This document shows positions 1-7,991 of a DNA stretch of 11,136 nucleotides, one piece after another. Location of the stretch: NCBI GenBank assembly GCA_041890515.1, contig JASDWX010000116.1, positions 1 to 11,136 of the forward strand, given 5' to 3'. A model generated the notes under the pieces. The model saw only the letters and a list, made by a program, of their open reading frames with translations. It was not told where the DNA came from and searched no databases. Position 1 is the first letter of the stretch; every line of letters starts with the position of its first letter. The position numbers and the translations under genes were made by a program. Source of the DNA: Colwellia_A sp041890515. Its GTDB lineage: Bacteria > Pseudomonadota > Gammaproteobacteria > Enterobacterales > Alteromonadaceae.

Positions 1-50
1 TAAATGAATTGAAAAAAGTGGCTTAAATACTCTCCAGATTCAGTTGACCA

Positions 51-524
51 TTACATAAATTCACGTTTGAATAGTGGGTAATCAGAAAAATACCCCCTTG
101 TTTTCCAACCAAACATCTTAAATATTGTTCGAATTCCGCTACTCATTTTTCTAGCCCAACCAACACTATGTTTACCTAACCTTACGTGATCGACCAATGT
201 AGCTTCAAATCGATCTACGGCCTCTTTAGACTGAAGTGGATAGGTGGTCGTATCAATCAAAGCGACATAAAAAGATAGATCATTAAAATATCCAAAAAGT
301 GTTATGTCTGAATATTCATTTGCGTTACTAAAAGCCATAAACCAACTTTTAACTTCTGTATCTCTATTAGCACTTATCAGATTATCATCATTCAAACGTT
401 TGACCTTCGGCACTCCTACATATCTAAACCGATTAAAGTTGAGATATGCCGTTTGCTCAACGCCCTTACGAACTTTTAATTTCAGATATTGATTACCTTC
501 TATTTCCACCCCATTTTTATCCAC
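51..524 (-). CDS. Unrecognised 157-residue protein encoded with the tyrosine recombinase
   Basis: I do not recognise this protein. It begins with GTG at 522-524, inside the last codons of the upstream recombinase gene (8-nt overlap), and has a very strong Shine-Dalgarno (GAGGAGG, 531-537) six bases ahead, so the start is well supported and translation is probably coupled. The protein has no signal peptide and no obvious membrane helix. The N-terminal half is mixed strand-like sequence. The C-terminal 60 residues are basic and helical-looking (for example HVRLGKHSVGWARKMSSGIR), which could suit DNA binding or a recombinase core-binding domain. It stops with TAA at 51-53, but the same frame stays open to the left edge after that stop, so it may be a shortened form of a longer protein. 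Its place directly after a recombinase suggests an accessory role in integration or excision. That is inference only. Confidence 0.7.
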   Translation of the reverse strand: MDKNGVEIEGNQYLKLKVRKGVEQTAYLNFNRFRYVGVPKVKRLNDDNLISANRDTEVKSWFMAFSNANEYSDITLFGYFNDLSFYVALIDTTTYPLQSKEAVDRFEATLVDHVRLGKHSVGWARKMSSGIRTIFKMFGWKTRGYFSDYPLFKREFM

Positions 525-1734
525 CTAATGCCTCCTCAACCATAGAATCAAGCATGAAAAATGCTTCTTGATGTAGTTTTCGCTTGTCCAAATATCTCAA
601 GTATCTCCACGTTGATTGTTCATTTTTATGGCCTAACCACCCCATAATTAATCTCATAGCATCAATTGAATTCATTCCATGTTCGATTAAAGAGGCTAGT
701 CTATATGTCCCATAAGTTGCTCTAAGATCATGAGTTCTATGATTGAAGGGAACAGAATAATCATTTGTTATTTTTTTTCTCAAGTTACCAAAATATTTTT
801 GGACATTAGAGCTCGAATAGTTTTTACCTCTTTCATTTATTAGCAGTGGTTCTTTTATATCTAAATTTAAAACATCTTTTTCTAGTAATTGATGTCTTCT
901 TTCAGATACTAAATATTTATACATTCTCATCATTAGAGAGGAAGGGATCTCGATTTTTCTAATCGAACCAAATTTTGTATGTACTCCTTTATGTGGTCCT
1001 ATTTCAACTTCAAACCTTTTATCTGAAAAACTTGGTTTAACCACTAATTCAGCTGTAAATGTGCAAGCTTCTTCAATTCTCAAACCACACTGAATTTGAA
1101 GTAATTGATGTATTTTGAATGATTCGTTAGAAGAACTTAACGCACTGAAATAATACTTCAATTCATCTTTAGATAAAGGGTTTAAGCTTTGCTCTTCAGA
1201 TAGTTTTGAACTCTTTATTTTTAAATCTGTTGATTTTACTGCATACGATTTATTGGAGTAATTACCGCGTGCCCAATAAGGTACTTTTACTATCTCACTT
1301 TCAAAAGGAGCATTATCCTCATTTATAGTTAAAATTCGATTATGAATAGCCCACGCATAAAATTGAATAACTTGATTCATATATAATGAAGCAGTAGAAA
1401 ATTTAATTTCGTTTGATTTAGCAGCTTTTAATAGATTTAAATTGCGATATAAGTAGGTAGGTTTTATTGATTTTTGTTTTGGAAAGTTATCCCAAAATAA
1501 GTTGTTATTTTCTAAAAAGCGCCAGTAACGCTTAATACCTCGAACAGCAACACTAACATCTTTAACTTTTTTTACGTTCACTAAATAATTCAACCACTGA
1601 TTAGCTGGCTGAATATATTCTCCATTCTCAAAATATAGAGTTTCAAATCCTTTTGAGTTTATCTCAACAATTTTTTTATTAAATGGATCATAAAAGCAAG
1701 ATTTATAGTCTGGAGACTTTATTGAAAAAACCAC
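517..1734 (-). CDS. Tyrosine site-specific recombinase (phage integrase family)
   Basis: This 405-residue enzyme cuts and rejoins DNA through a 3'-phosphotyrosine link and most likely integrates and excises the element on the left. The N-terminal region (about 40-150) is the expected helical core-binding domain. The catalytic domain spans about 185-395. Visible active-site residues are Arg219 (QCGLRIEEA), a possible beta-strand Lys254, His335 and Arg338 (HDLR), His369 (LGHKN) and Tyr378, nine residues after His369 as in lambda Int. None of the key residues is missing, so it is probably active. The start is GTG at 1732-1734, with a modest GAGA-type binding site upstream. The gene is clearly more AT-rich than gor beside it, which fits horizontal transfer. 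It reads in the same direction as gor, 89 bp beyond it, with no terminator visible between, so gor transcripts could run into it. Confidence 0.9.
   Translation of the reverse strand: MVFSIKSPDYKSCFYDPFNKKIVEINSKGFETLYFENGEYIQPANQWLNYLVNVKKVKDVSVAVRGIKRYWRFLENNNLFWDNFPKQKSIKPTYLYRNLNLLKAAKSNEIKFSTASLYMNQVIQFYAWAIHNRILTINEDNAPFESEIVKVPYWARGNYSNKSYAVKSTDLKIKSSKLSEEQSLNPLSKDELKYYFSALSSSNESFKIHQLLQIQCGLRIEEACTFTAELVVKPSFSDKRFEVEIGPHKGVHTKFGSIRKIEIPSSLMMRMYKYLVSERRHQLLEKDVLNLDIKEPLLINERGKNYSSSNVQKYFGNLRKKITNDYSVPFNHRTHDLRATYGTYRLASLIEHGMNSIDAMRLIMGWLGHKNEQSTWRYLRYLDKRKLHQEAFFMLDSMVEEALGG
531..537 (-). promoter_or_regulatory. Strong ribosome binding site inside the recombinase 3' end
   Basis: GAGGAGG on the minus strand lies six bases before a GTG codon, within the last codons of the recombinase gene. 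It fixes the start of the 157-residue gene and argues that the two overlapping genes are translated from one transcript. Confidence 0.75.
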
Positions 1735-1781
1735 CGTTTATTCTCTATTTTTATGTTGTATAAAAAATAGACTAACAGTTT

Positions 1782-1838
1782 TTCCAGACTTTGCAATTAT
1801 CTAGGGTTACACTTCCAGACTTATCAATCTAGGGTAAC
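1782..1838. repeat. Two tandem copies of a two-part repeat at the gor 3' end, probable attachment site region
   Basis: Copy one is 1782-1810 and copy two is 1813-1838. Each contains TTCCAGACTT (1782-1791 and 1813-1822) followed by ATCTAGGGTTAC (1799-1810) or ATCTAGGGTAAC (1827-1838). The spacer between the parts is 7 bases in the first copy and 4 in the second. The second copy covers the last codons and the stop of gor. In each copy the parts are roughly inverted relative to each other (CCTAGA against TCTGG), as core sites for tyrosine recombinases often are. The position between a housekeeping gene's 3' end and an integrase gene is typical of an attachment site. The exact crossover point cannot be told from one end of the element. 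Confidence 0.6.
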
Positions 1839-3179
1839 AAACTCTTCTGCACTCGTTGGATGTATAGCAATAGTATTATCAAAATCCGCTTTAGTAGCGC
1901 CCATTTTCATCGCAACCGCAAAACCTTGCAATAATTCGTCACTCCCAAAACCGATAGAATGAATACCCACAATTTTTTCTTCTTTACCGATACAAATCAG
2001 CTTCATGCGGGTTGGATCTCGGTAGTCTTCCGTCATCGCCTGATATAATGCTGTAAATTGTGAGTTATAACATTTTACGTGTTCTACACCGTACTCGGCA
2101 ACAGCTTCTTTTTCGGATAAACCTACCGTAGCAATAACAGGGTGACTAAAGACCACCGTAGCAATATTTGAATAATCTAAATGCTCATATGGTTTGTTAT
2201 TAAATAAGCGTTCACATAATCGACGACCCGCAGCAACCGCAACAGGTGTTAATTGTGCACGCCCCGTATTGTCGCCTACAGCATATATGCCATCAACAGT
2301 AGTGTTTTGGTATTTATCGGTTGTAATAAATCCACGGTTATTCTTTTCTACACCAGCAGCTTCTAAATTAATATTATCAGTTGCAGGTTCTCGGCCTATT
2401 GCCCAAATTAACGCATCGACAGGACCTACCGATTGATCATTTTCTAAGTGCACCGTTAGTTGACCATTATCATGCTTTTCAACACGTTTAGGAATACTAT
2501 GAGTATGAAGCGTAGGTCCGTGTTTTGCCATTTGCTCAACTAAAGTGTCACTGAGCATATCGTCAAAACCGCGAAGGGGTTTTTCTTTTCGTACTAATAA
2601 ATGTGACGTCGTGCCAAGCGCATGAAATACACCAGCAAGTTCAACCGCGATATAACCAGCACCAACAACGACAACACTTTTAGGTTGTTCTGTTAAAGCA
2701 AAAAAACCATCAGAATCAATGCCGTATTCTGCACCTTCAATACTTGGCATACTCGGGCGACCGCCAGTAGCAATCACAATATGGTCAGCAGTAATTTTTT
2801 CACCATTAACTTCTACGGTATTCTTATTAATAAATTTTGCAAAACCATTGATAACAGTTACATCATTACTCGCAAAACCACGAGCATAAGCCGCATGTAT
2901 CCGTTCGATATAAGCTTCGCGATTTTTTACCAGTTTTGCCCAATCAAAACTTTGTAAAGGGGCTTTAAAGCCGTAATCGGCAGAGTAGTGCAACGCATCG
3001 GCGATTTGCCCGGCATACCACATGGCTTTTTTCGGTACACAACCAACGTTTACACAAGTACCACCAATATGTTTTGCTTCAATAATCGCGGCTTTTTTAC
3101 CGTGCTTTGCTGCGCGATTTGCTGAAGCTATACCACCGCTTCCTGCACCAATAGCAAGAAAGTCAAAATGTTGAGTCAT
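1824..3179 (-). CDS. gor: Glutathione-disulfide reductase
   Basis: This cytoplasmic FAD enzyme uses NADPH to reduce glutathione disulfide and so maintains the thiol pool. It has 451 residues against 450 in E. coli Gor and is similar along its whole length. The FAD-binding Rossmann motif GAGSGG is at 11-16. The redox-active disulfide is Cys42/Cys47 in GGTCVNVGC. The second nucleotide-binding fold has GAGYIAVE at 173-180, with Arg197 and Arg203 placed like the arginines that give NADPH preference. The second FAD motif is AVGDNTG at 300-306. The dimer-interface catalytic pair is His440 and Glu445 in HPTSAEE. The ATG at 3177-3179 has AGGA eight bases upstream. The GGDEF-EAL gene ends 70 bp upstream on the same strand. 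In E. coli gor is also close to prlC. The element's repeats begin within its last codons, but the protein end is not damaged. Confidence 0.97.
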   Translation of the reverse strand: MTQHFDFLAIGAGSGGIASANRAAKHGKKAAIIEAKHIGGTCVNVGCVPKKAMWYAGQIADALHYSADYGFKAPLQSFDWAKLVKNREAYIERIHAAYARGFASNDVTVINGFAKFINKNTVEVNGEKITADHIVIATGGRPSMPSIEGAEYGIDSDGFFALTEQPKSVVVVGAGYIAVELAGVFHALGTTSHLLVRKEKPLRGFDDMLSDTLVEQMAKHGPTLHTHSIPKRVEKHDNGQLTVHLENDQSVGPVDALIWAIGREPATDNINLEAAGVEKNNRGFITTDKYQNTTVDGIYAVGDNTGRAQLTPVAVAAGRRLCERLFNNKPYEHLDYSNIATVVFSHPVIATVGLSEKEAVAEYGVEHVKCYNSQFTALYQAMTEDYRDPTRMKLICIGKEEKIVGIHSIGFGSDELLQGFAVAMKMGATKADFDNTIAIHPTSAEEFVTLD

Positions 3180-3207
3180 GTTTTTATTCCTAGAAAAATA
3201 GTATTGA

Positions 3208-3236
3208 ATTATATATGTGGTTAAACAGAACGTTAT
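3208..3236 (-). promoter_or_regulatory. Possible gor promoter
   Basis: On the minus strand a perfect TATAAT (3208-3213) lies 17 bp downstream of ATAACG (3231-3236), a poor -35 match. A start near 3201 would give a leader of about 20 bases that includes the AGGA binding site. Read-through from the upstream signalling gene is an equally possible source of transcript. Confidence 0.35.
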
Positions 3237-3249
3237 TCAAGCCAATTAT

Positions 3250-6200
3250 CTATTCTGGCTTGTTAACTTTTATTTCAATGGCATCAGCTTGCAAGTATTG
3301 CTCTATTTTAGAACATTCGACAGGCTTGCTATACAAATAACCCTGGATGAGATGACAGTGTTTGTCCCCTAAAAATTTCAACTGTATTTCATTTTCTACC
3401 CCTTCAGCAATACATGTCATTTTCAAATTTTTCGCTAAGGCTAAGATTGTTTCAACAATGGCTTCATCTGCGGCATTAATGCCGATGCCTGAAATAAAGC
3501 TACGATCAACTTTTAACACTTTCAAAGGCAGTGTTCTCAAGTAAGACAATGATGAATAACCTGTTCCAAAATCATCCAAAGCAAGCACCACGCCTAATTT
3601 ATCTAATGCGACCATCGTAGCAATAGCTTTATCGGGATCTGAAATAAGCATACTTTCAGTGACTTCAAACTTTAACGCTTCAGCGGGTAAGTCATGTTCT
3701 CGCAAAGTACGCCTTAAATAAGGGATTAAATTATCTTCAAGAAAGTGCTGAGCAGACAGGTTTATTGATAAATAGATATCAGGGCGAATAACACGCCACT
3801 TTTTCAAGTCGATAATACCGCGAAAAATAGCCGCTTCAGTCATGGGTATAATCAAACCTAAATCTTCTGAAAGCGGAATAAAATCATTGGGAGGAAGTAA
3901 ACTGTCGCCACTTTGCCAACGTAAGAGTAATTCAGCACCAACAGGCTTACCTAGATACGAGTCAATAATAGGTTGGTAGTGGTTAATAAACTCATCATTT
4001 TCATAAGCAAGCTTAAGCTTTGACTCTGAATGTAAGCGCTCACTTGCTTCAACATTCATGCGCGGCGTATAAAATTGATAGGTATTACGACCAAGTTGCT
4101 TAGAGTGATACATGGCAACATCTGCGTGACGAAGTAGTTCATGGCTGTCTTGGGCATCATCAGGAAAAAGTGCAATACCAATACTCGCGCCTACACTCAC
4201 CCTCTGACCTTTTAAATCAACCGGTTTACCTACGGTAGTAATAATTTTTTGTGCAATGCTTCCAAGTTGGCCATTACCGCGAAAAGACTCTAAAAGCACA
4301 ACGAATTCATCACCTCCAATACGAGCAATAGTATCATCCACTCGAAGAATGCCACTCAAGCGCTTAGTTATCTCTTTTAATAACAAGTCGCCACAATCAT
4401 GACCTAATGAATCATTAACTTGTTTAAACCTGTCTAAGTCAATAAAAAATAGCGCTATTGTTTGAGACATACGTGAAGAATAATCCATTGCATGTTTTAT
4501 TCTATCAAGCAGTAATGAGCGGTTAGGTAAACTAGTTAGATAGTCGTAATTAGCCAAATAACGCAGTTCTTTTTCTGCATGTTTTTGCGCGGTTATGTCA
4601 GTAAAAATACAAACAAAATAAATACTATTCGTTGACTCATTAATGCTTGCACTTATTGTTACGATCACATGGTACTCTTCGCCCGCTTTTGTTTTTATTA
4701 GCTCCTCACCTCGCCAATCATCCCCAGACTTTAAGCTTTCAAATGTCTTTTGATAAAAGCTAAACCGATCAGCCGTCAATCCAAATAAACTTGCATCGAA
4801 AGCAAATTCTTCATCCTCCCATAAAAATACCTTTCTTAATGATTCATTCGCAATAGCTCTATTGAAATTATCACTAATAATTAATACCCAATCTTTTGTT
4901 TTCTTAAATGCCTCGCCATAAAAATGCGCACGCTCTGCATCAGCCTGCGATTGTGTAATGTTAGTGTACGCTCCCGTAATTCTGGTAGGCTTACCCTTCA
5001 TATCAGTCGCAACTATTTTTCCCAGATCTTTAAACCATAACCACTGTCCGTTGAATTTTTTCATACGGTAACTAAAGGAAAAGCTCGTTTTAACGTCTGC
5101 GCTTCCTAAAAAGTGTAACCAGCGGGCATGAAATAATTTTCGTTCATCCTCATGAATCAACGATAAGTGTTTATTGAAGCTATAAGAATATTTAAGGTTA
5201 CTATAGCCCAACTCTTCTGATGCTCGCTTGGCGAACATTAAATTATTGCTGCTTTGCCAATCCCATACTTCACTATTACTGCCGGTTAATGCCAACTGTA
5301 ATCGGTTTTCACGATATTTAACCTCTTCATTTGCAGCAAGTAATAAAGATATATTTTTCCGACGCCTACTATACCAAAAAACAAATAATATCAAAAAGAT
5401 AACACTATAAACTGAATAAGCTAAAGGTGACGCCCAAGGTGCATAATCAACGATAAAGTGAATTTCAAAAGCTTCAGAGTACTTGTCTGTTTCAGCAGAT
5501 TTAACACGGACACTCAAAGTATGGTCACCTGAGGGTAAACTGGGAAACGTGATGTGGTTTTCAGTGGTGAGTGGATAATTTATGTCGTCAACGCCTAATA
5601 ATGTATATTCAAAAAAGATATTTTTCGTATTGCTATAAGTTAATGGTGAAAAATCAATTCGGATCCCAACATCGTCATACTGTAGTTTAATTGCATCGTT
5701 ATTACTCAGTACAAAAGGTAAAGCTAAATCGCGCGATAAAACATTAACATTCGTCGCATAAACACTAAGCTGCTCTTCATAATTTTTTTTCTTTAAGCTA
5801 AGAGGATCAAAAATACTTAAGCCATTCATAGCACCGTAAGCGAAATTGTGATTATACATTTCATAAAAAGCACCACCATTGAACTCTTTGCCAATTAAAC
5901 CGTCGCTTATACCGAAGTTGCGAATGTGGTGTGTTTCAATGTCCAGCATATAAAGACCATTATGGCTTGAATACCAAAGATCACCTTCAGGGTCTACCAA
6001 TAAACCGTAGATATTATTGCCAACAATAGAATTTTCTTTGTGATAGAAATATTTTTTTTCGTAGGTGGTACTGTCTAAGCCAACAAGCCCTTTACCTGAA
6101 AAACTAAACCAAAGCCCCCCCTTTTTATCAAAGACTAAGCTTTCTATAAAGGTCAATTCAGTGTCTTTAATATTAGGATCTTGATATATCAACGTATTTG

Positions 6201-7830
6201 TTCGTGTTTCTAGATCAAAAAACCACAGTGAATTATTGGTAGCAAAAAGCATTTTATTGCTATTCGGTAAATAGCCAAGAATACTGAAAATTTTCTCTTC
6301 TTCTATTTTTTCGCTCATTTCATCAAGTGGGTCAATGATGCCTGTTGTGAGTGAAATACGATTGACACCTTTTTCAGTAATACTCCACAACGTATTGAAT
6401 CGATCGTAAAAGAAAGAATATTGACCTAACTCAAGTAGTGCTTTCACTTTATCATCATAGGGAATATCAATGAGTCTCTTGCTTTTTATGTCAAATAACA
6501 CCACGCCTTTTGCGGTAGAAAGCCATAAACGTTGCTGTAAATCTTCATGGATGCCATTTATATAACTAATATTAAAAGTGGTTTTTGGGTTGTCTGTTGT
6601 TAAATAATGTAATGTTTTTTGGTCACGCGTATCTAATAAAGTAAGGCCATTTCTTGTACCAATCCATAGCTGTTCAGGATCATTACTTTGTTCCGTAATA
6701 GACCAAACAACATTATCAGTTAAACTCCTCTTATCGCCTTTTTTATAACCATAATTATTGATCAAGCTCATCTTAGGATCCCATATATAAAGACCGGCTG
6801 TCTTAGAACCTAACCAAAATAAACCTTGTTTGTCTTTCATAATAGCAACAACATCATTACTTTTAATGTGGTCAAAAAACGCATTAAATGAAAAAAGAAA
6901 TTCTGTTGTGTCGTTAATGGTATCAATAACTGACAATCCTAAGTGACTGCCTTGATATAACTTATCGCCATCTGTATAAAGCTGCCAACTTGATACTGCC
7001 TTAGTGATCACTTTATAAGCTGGTAATTGAAAATCGCCCACTAAGTAATAATTAACATGAGTCAGTGGTAGACTATAAGTACCATGATCTGTACCCAAAT
7101 AGAGGTCATCATTTACACTTACATGCAAGTTATACACTTTATTCATACTTATAGTATTAAAGCTGTCTGAACCAACTTCAGTCGAGGTAACGGCCGGTAA
7201 TTTTTTCCATGCTTTGTTTTCAAGGTTCAGTGCAAAAACACCAACAAGTGTCGCAATATACAAGATGTTTTGGTGTAACAATATTTCATGAATATCATTA
7301 TTGTTGCTGAGTTCACCTGACAAATCTAATAGATGTGTAACTTCCTGAGAAACTTTATTATATAAAATAATTGTTTTCGCGCTGGCAATTAAAAAATCAT
7401 CATTATTACCCTCCACCATATCAACTAAATTATAATCTTTATTAAGCGGATCTGTCGCTAGAATTTTTTGGTATGTATCTGTTTTTTTGTTGTAAGTAAT
7501 TAACCCTTTTTCAGCAATATTCAACCAAAGTAATTTGTCTTTATCTTGAATCATACTGTACGTTGCATAATGATCAAAATCATTATCAGGCCCCGGTAGA
7601 CTTCTAAAAGTATAACCGTCATACATATTTAAACCATTTGCAGTGCCAACCCAAATAAAACCTTCGTCATCTTGAAAGATAGTTTTAATTGAGCCTTGAG
7701 ACAGCCCATGTTCAACCGACAAGTTTTCTAAAAATAAATTATTCACCTCTGCATGAGCAGTTTTTACAAAAAGCACAGTTAAAAGTAAGTAAGAAAATAC
7801 TAAAAATTTGCCAGTAGAAAAACGAATCAT
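3250..7830 (-). CDS. Membrane sensor with propeller, Y_Y_Y, two PAS, GGDEF and EAL domains
   Basis: This 1526-residue protein probably senses a periplasmic signal and adjusts cyclic di-GMP. Residues 1-27 are a signal peptide ending in AHA. Residues 30 to about 690 hold a dozen or more two-component-regulator propeller repeats (FIWVGTANGLNMYDG at 58-72, LFWLGSKTAGLYIWD at 337-351, DLWYSSHNGLYMLD at 617-630), enough for two seven-bladed propellers. A Y_Y_Y domain follows (about 735-795), then one membrane helix (about 800-820). The cytoplasmic part has PAS domains at about 845-960 and 970-1085. The GGDEF domain (about 1092-1250) has GGDEF at 1172-1176 and an inhibitory RxxD site at 1163-1166. 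The EAL domain (about 1270-1515) has the signature written ELL at 1300-1302, with Glu1300, Asn1357, Glu1389, Asp1419, Asp1420, Lys1440, Glu1476 and Gln1496 in place. Both activities therefore look possible, and which one dominates cannot be read from sequence. The ATG at 7828-7830 has AGGAG four bases upstream. The ligand is unknown. Confidence 0.93.
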   Translation of the reverse strand: MIRFSTGKFLVFSYLLLTVLFVKTAHAEVNNLFLENLSVEHGLSQGSIKTIFQDDEGFIWVGTANGLNMYDGYTFRSLPGPDNDFDHYATYSMIQDKDKLLWLNIAEKGLITYNKKTDTYQKILATDPLNKDYNLVDMVEGNNDDFLIASAKTIILYNKVSQEVTHLLDLSGELSNNNDIHEILLHQNILYIATLVGVFALNLENKAWKKLPAVTSTEVGSDSFNTISMNKVYNLHVSVNDDLYLGTDHGTYSLPLTHVNYYLVGDFQLPAYKVITKAVSSWQLYTDGDKLYQGSHLGLSVIDTINDTTEFLFSFNAFFDHIKSNDVVAIMKDKQGLFWLGSKTAGLYIWDPKMSLINNYGYKKGDKRSLTDNVVWSITEQSNDPEQLWIGTRNGLTLLDTRDQKTLHYLTTDNPKTTFNISYINGIHEDLQQRLWLSTAKGVVLFDIKSKRLIDIPYDDKVKALLELGQYSFFYDRFNTLWSITEKGVNRISLTTGIIDPLDEMSEKIEEEKIFSILGYLPNSNKMLFATNNSLWFFDLETRTNTLIYQDPNIKDTELTFIESLVFDKKGGLWFSFSGKGLVGLDSTTYEKKYFYHKENSIVGNNIYGLLVDPEGDLWYSSHNGLYMLDIETHHIRNFGISDGLIGKEFNGGAFYEMYNHNFAYGAMNGLSIFDPLSLKKKNYEEQLSVYATNVNVLSRDLALPFVLSNNDAIKLQYDDVGIRIDFSPLTYSNTKNIFFEYTLLGVDDINYPLTTENHITFPSLPSGDHTLSVRVKSAETDKYSEAFEIHFIVDYAPWASPLAYSVYSVIFLILFVFWYSRRRKNISLLLAANEEVKYRENRLQLALTGSNSEVWDWQSSNNLMFAKRASEELGYSNLKYSYSFNKHLSLIHEDERKLFHARWLHFLGSADVKTSFSFSYRMKKFNGQWLWFKDLGKIVATDMKGKPTRITGAYTNITQSQADAERAHFYGEAFKKTKDWVLIISDNFNRAIANESLRKVFLWEDEEFAFDASLFGLTADRFSFYQKTFESLKSGDDWRGEELIKTKAGEEYHVIVTISASINESTNSIYFVCIFTDITAQKHAEKELRYLANYDYLTSLPNRSLLLDRIKHAMDYSSRMSQTIALFFIDLDRFKQVNDSLGHDCGDLLLKEITKRLSGILRVDDTIARIGGDEFVVLLESFRGNGQLGSIAQKIITTVGKPVDLKGQRVSVGASIGIALFPDDAQDSHELLRHADVAMYHSKQLGRNTYQFYTPRMNVEASERLHSESKLKLAYENDEFINHYQPIIDSYLGKPVGAELLLRWQSGDSLLPPNDFIPLSEDLGLIIPMTEAAIFRGIIDLKKWRVIRPDIYLSINLSAQHFLEDNLIPYLRRTLREHDLPAEALKFEVTESMLISDPDKAIATMVALDKLGVVLALDDFGTGYSSLSYLRTLPLKVLKVDRSFISGIGINAADEAIVETILALAKNLKMTCIAEGVENEIQLKFLGDKHCHLIQGYLYSKPVECSKIEQYLQADAIEIKVNKPE

Positions 7831-7889
7831 TTCACTCCTAAAATTATATTGTTCAAGTTAAAGCGCACTATTTAGTATAAGTAAAATAT

Positions 7890-7910
7890 CGATAAAATAA
7901 ACGTTTATCG
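7890..7910. promoter_or_regulatory. Palindrome upstream of the GGDEF-EAL gene, possible operator
   Basis: ATAAACGTTTAT (7897-7908) is a perfect 12-bp palindrome. It overlaps a second inverted pair, CGATAAA (7890-7896) and TTTATCG (7904-7910), with a 7-base spacer. The site lies 60-80 bp before the start of the signalling gene, just upstream of its possible -10. This suits a dimeric regulator, but I cannot name one. Confidence 0.35.
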
Positions 7911-7972
7911 CCCGCAAAGCATTAATAAAAGACAAAACCTGCCCTTAGCAACACCACATTAACACCCTTAAC

Positions 7973-7991
7973 GATAATGATTTATCATAAC
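7973..7991. promoter_or_regulatory. Imperfect inverted repeat, weakly Fur-box-like
   Basis: The plus strand reads GATAATGATTTATCATAAC. Its first nine bases equal those of the classical 19-bp Fur consensus. The right half also contains an inverted ATCAT, but the spacing is off, giving about 12 of 19 matches. It could be a degenerate iron-regulator site or just an AT-rich inverted repeat. Confidence 0.2.

Noticed and set aside
304..492. Open frame of 62 codons on the plus strand
   Set aside because: It lies wholly antisense to the 157-residue gene, which has a strong ribosome binding site, and has no recognisable content.
2194..2436. Open frame of 80 codons on the plus strand
   Set aside because: It is antisense to the conserved gor sequence and is a by-product of its codon use.
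3238..3262. Inverted repeat CAAGCCA/TGGCTTG at the stop of the GGDEF-EAL gene as a terminator
   Set aside because: It has only 7 pairs, a loop of 11 and no T-run on the downstream side, so read-through into gor seems likely.
3362..3544. Open frame on the plus strand within the EAL-coding part, and a similar one at 5228-5410
   Set aside because: Both are antisense shadows of the long signalling gene, with no binding site or family resemblance.
7843..7848. Perfect TATAAT on the minus strand as -10 of the GGDEF-EAL gene
   Set aside because: Transcription would begin at or inside the ribosome binding site, leaving almost no leader, and no -35 is present.
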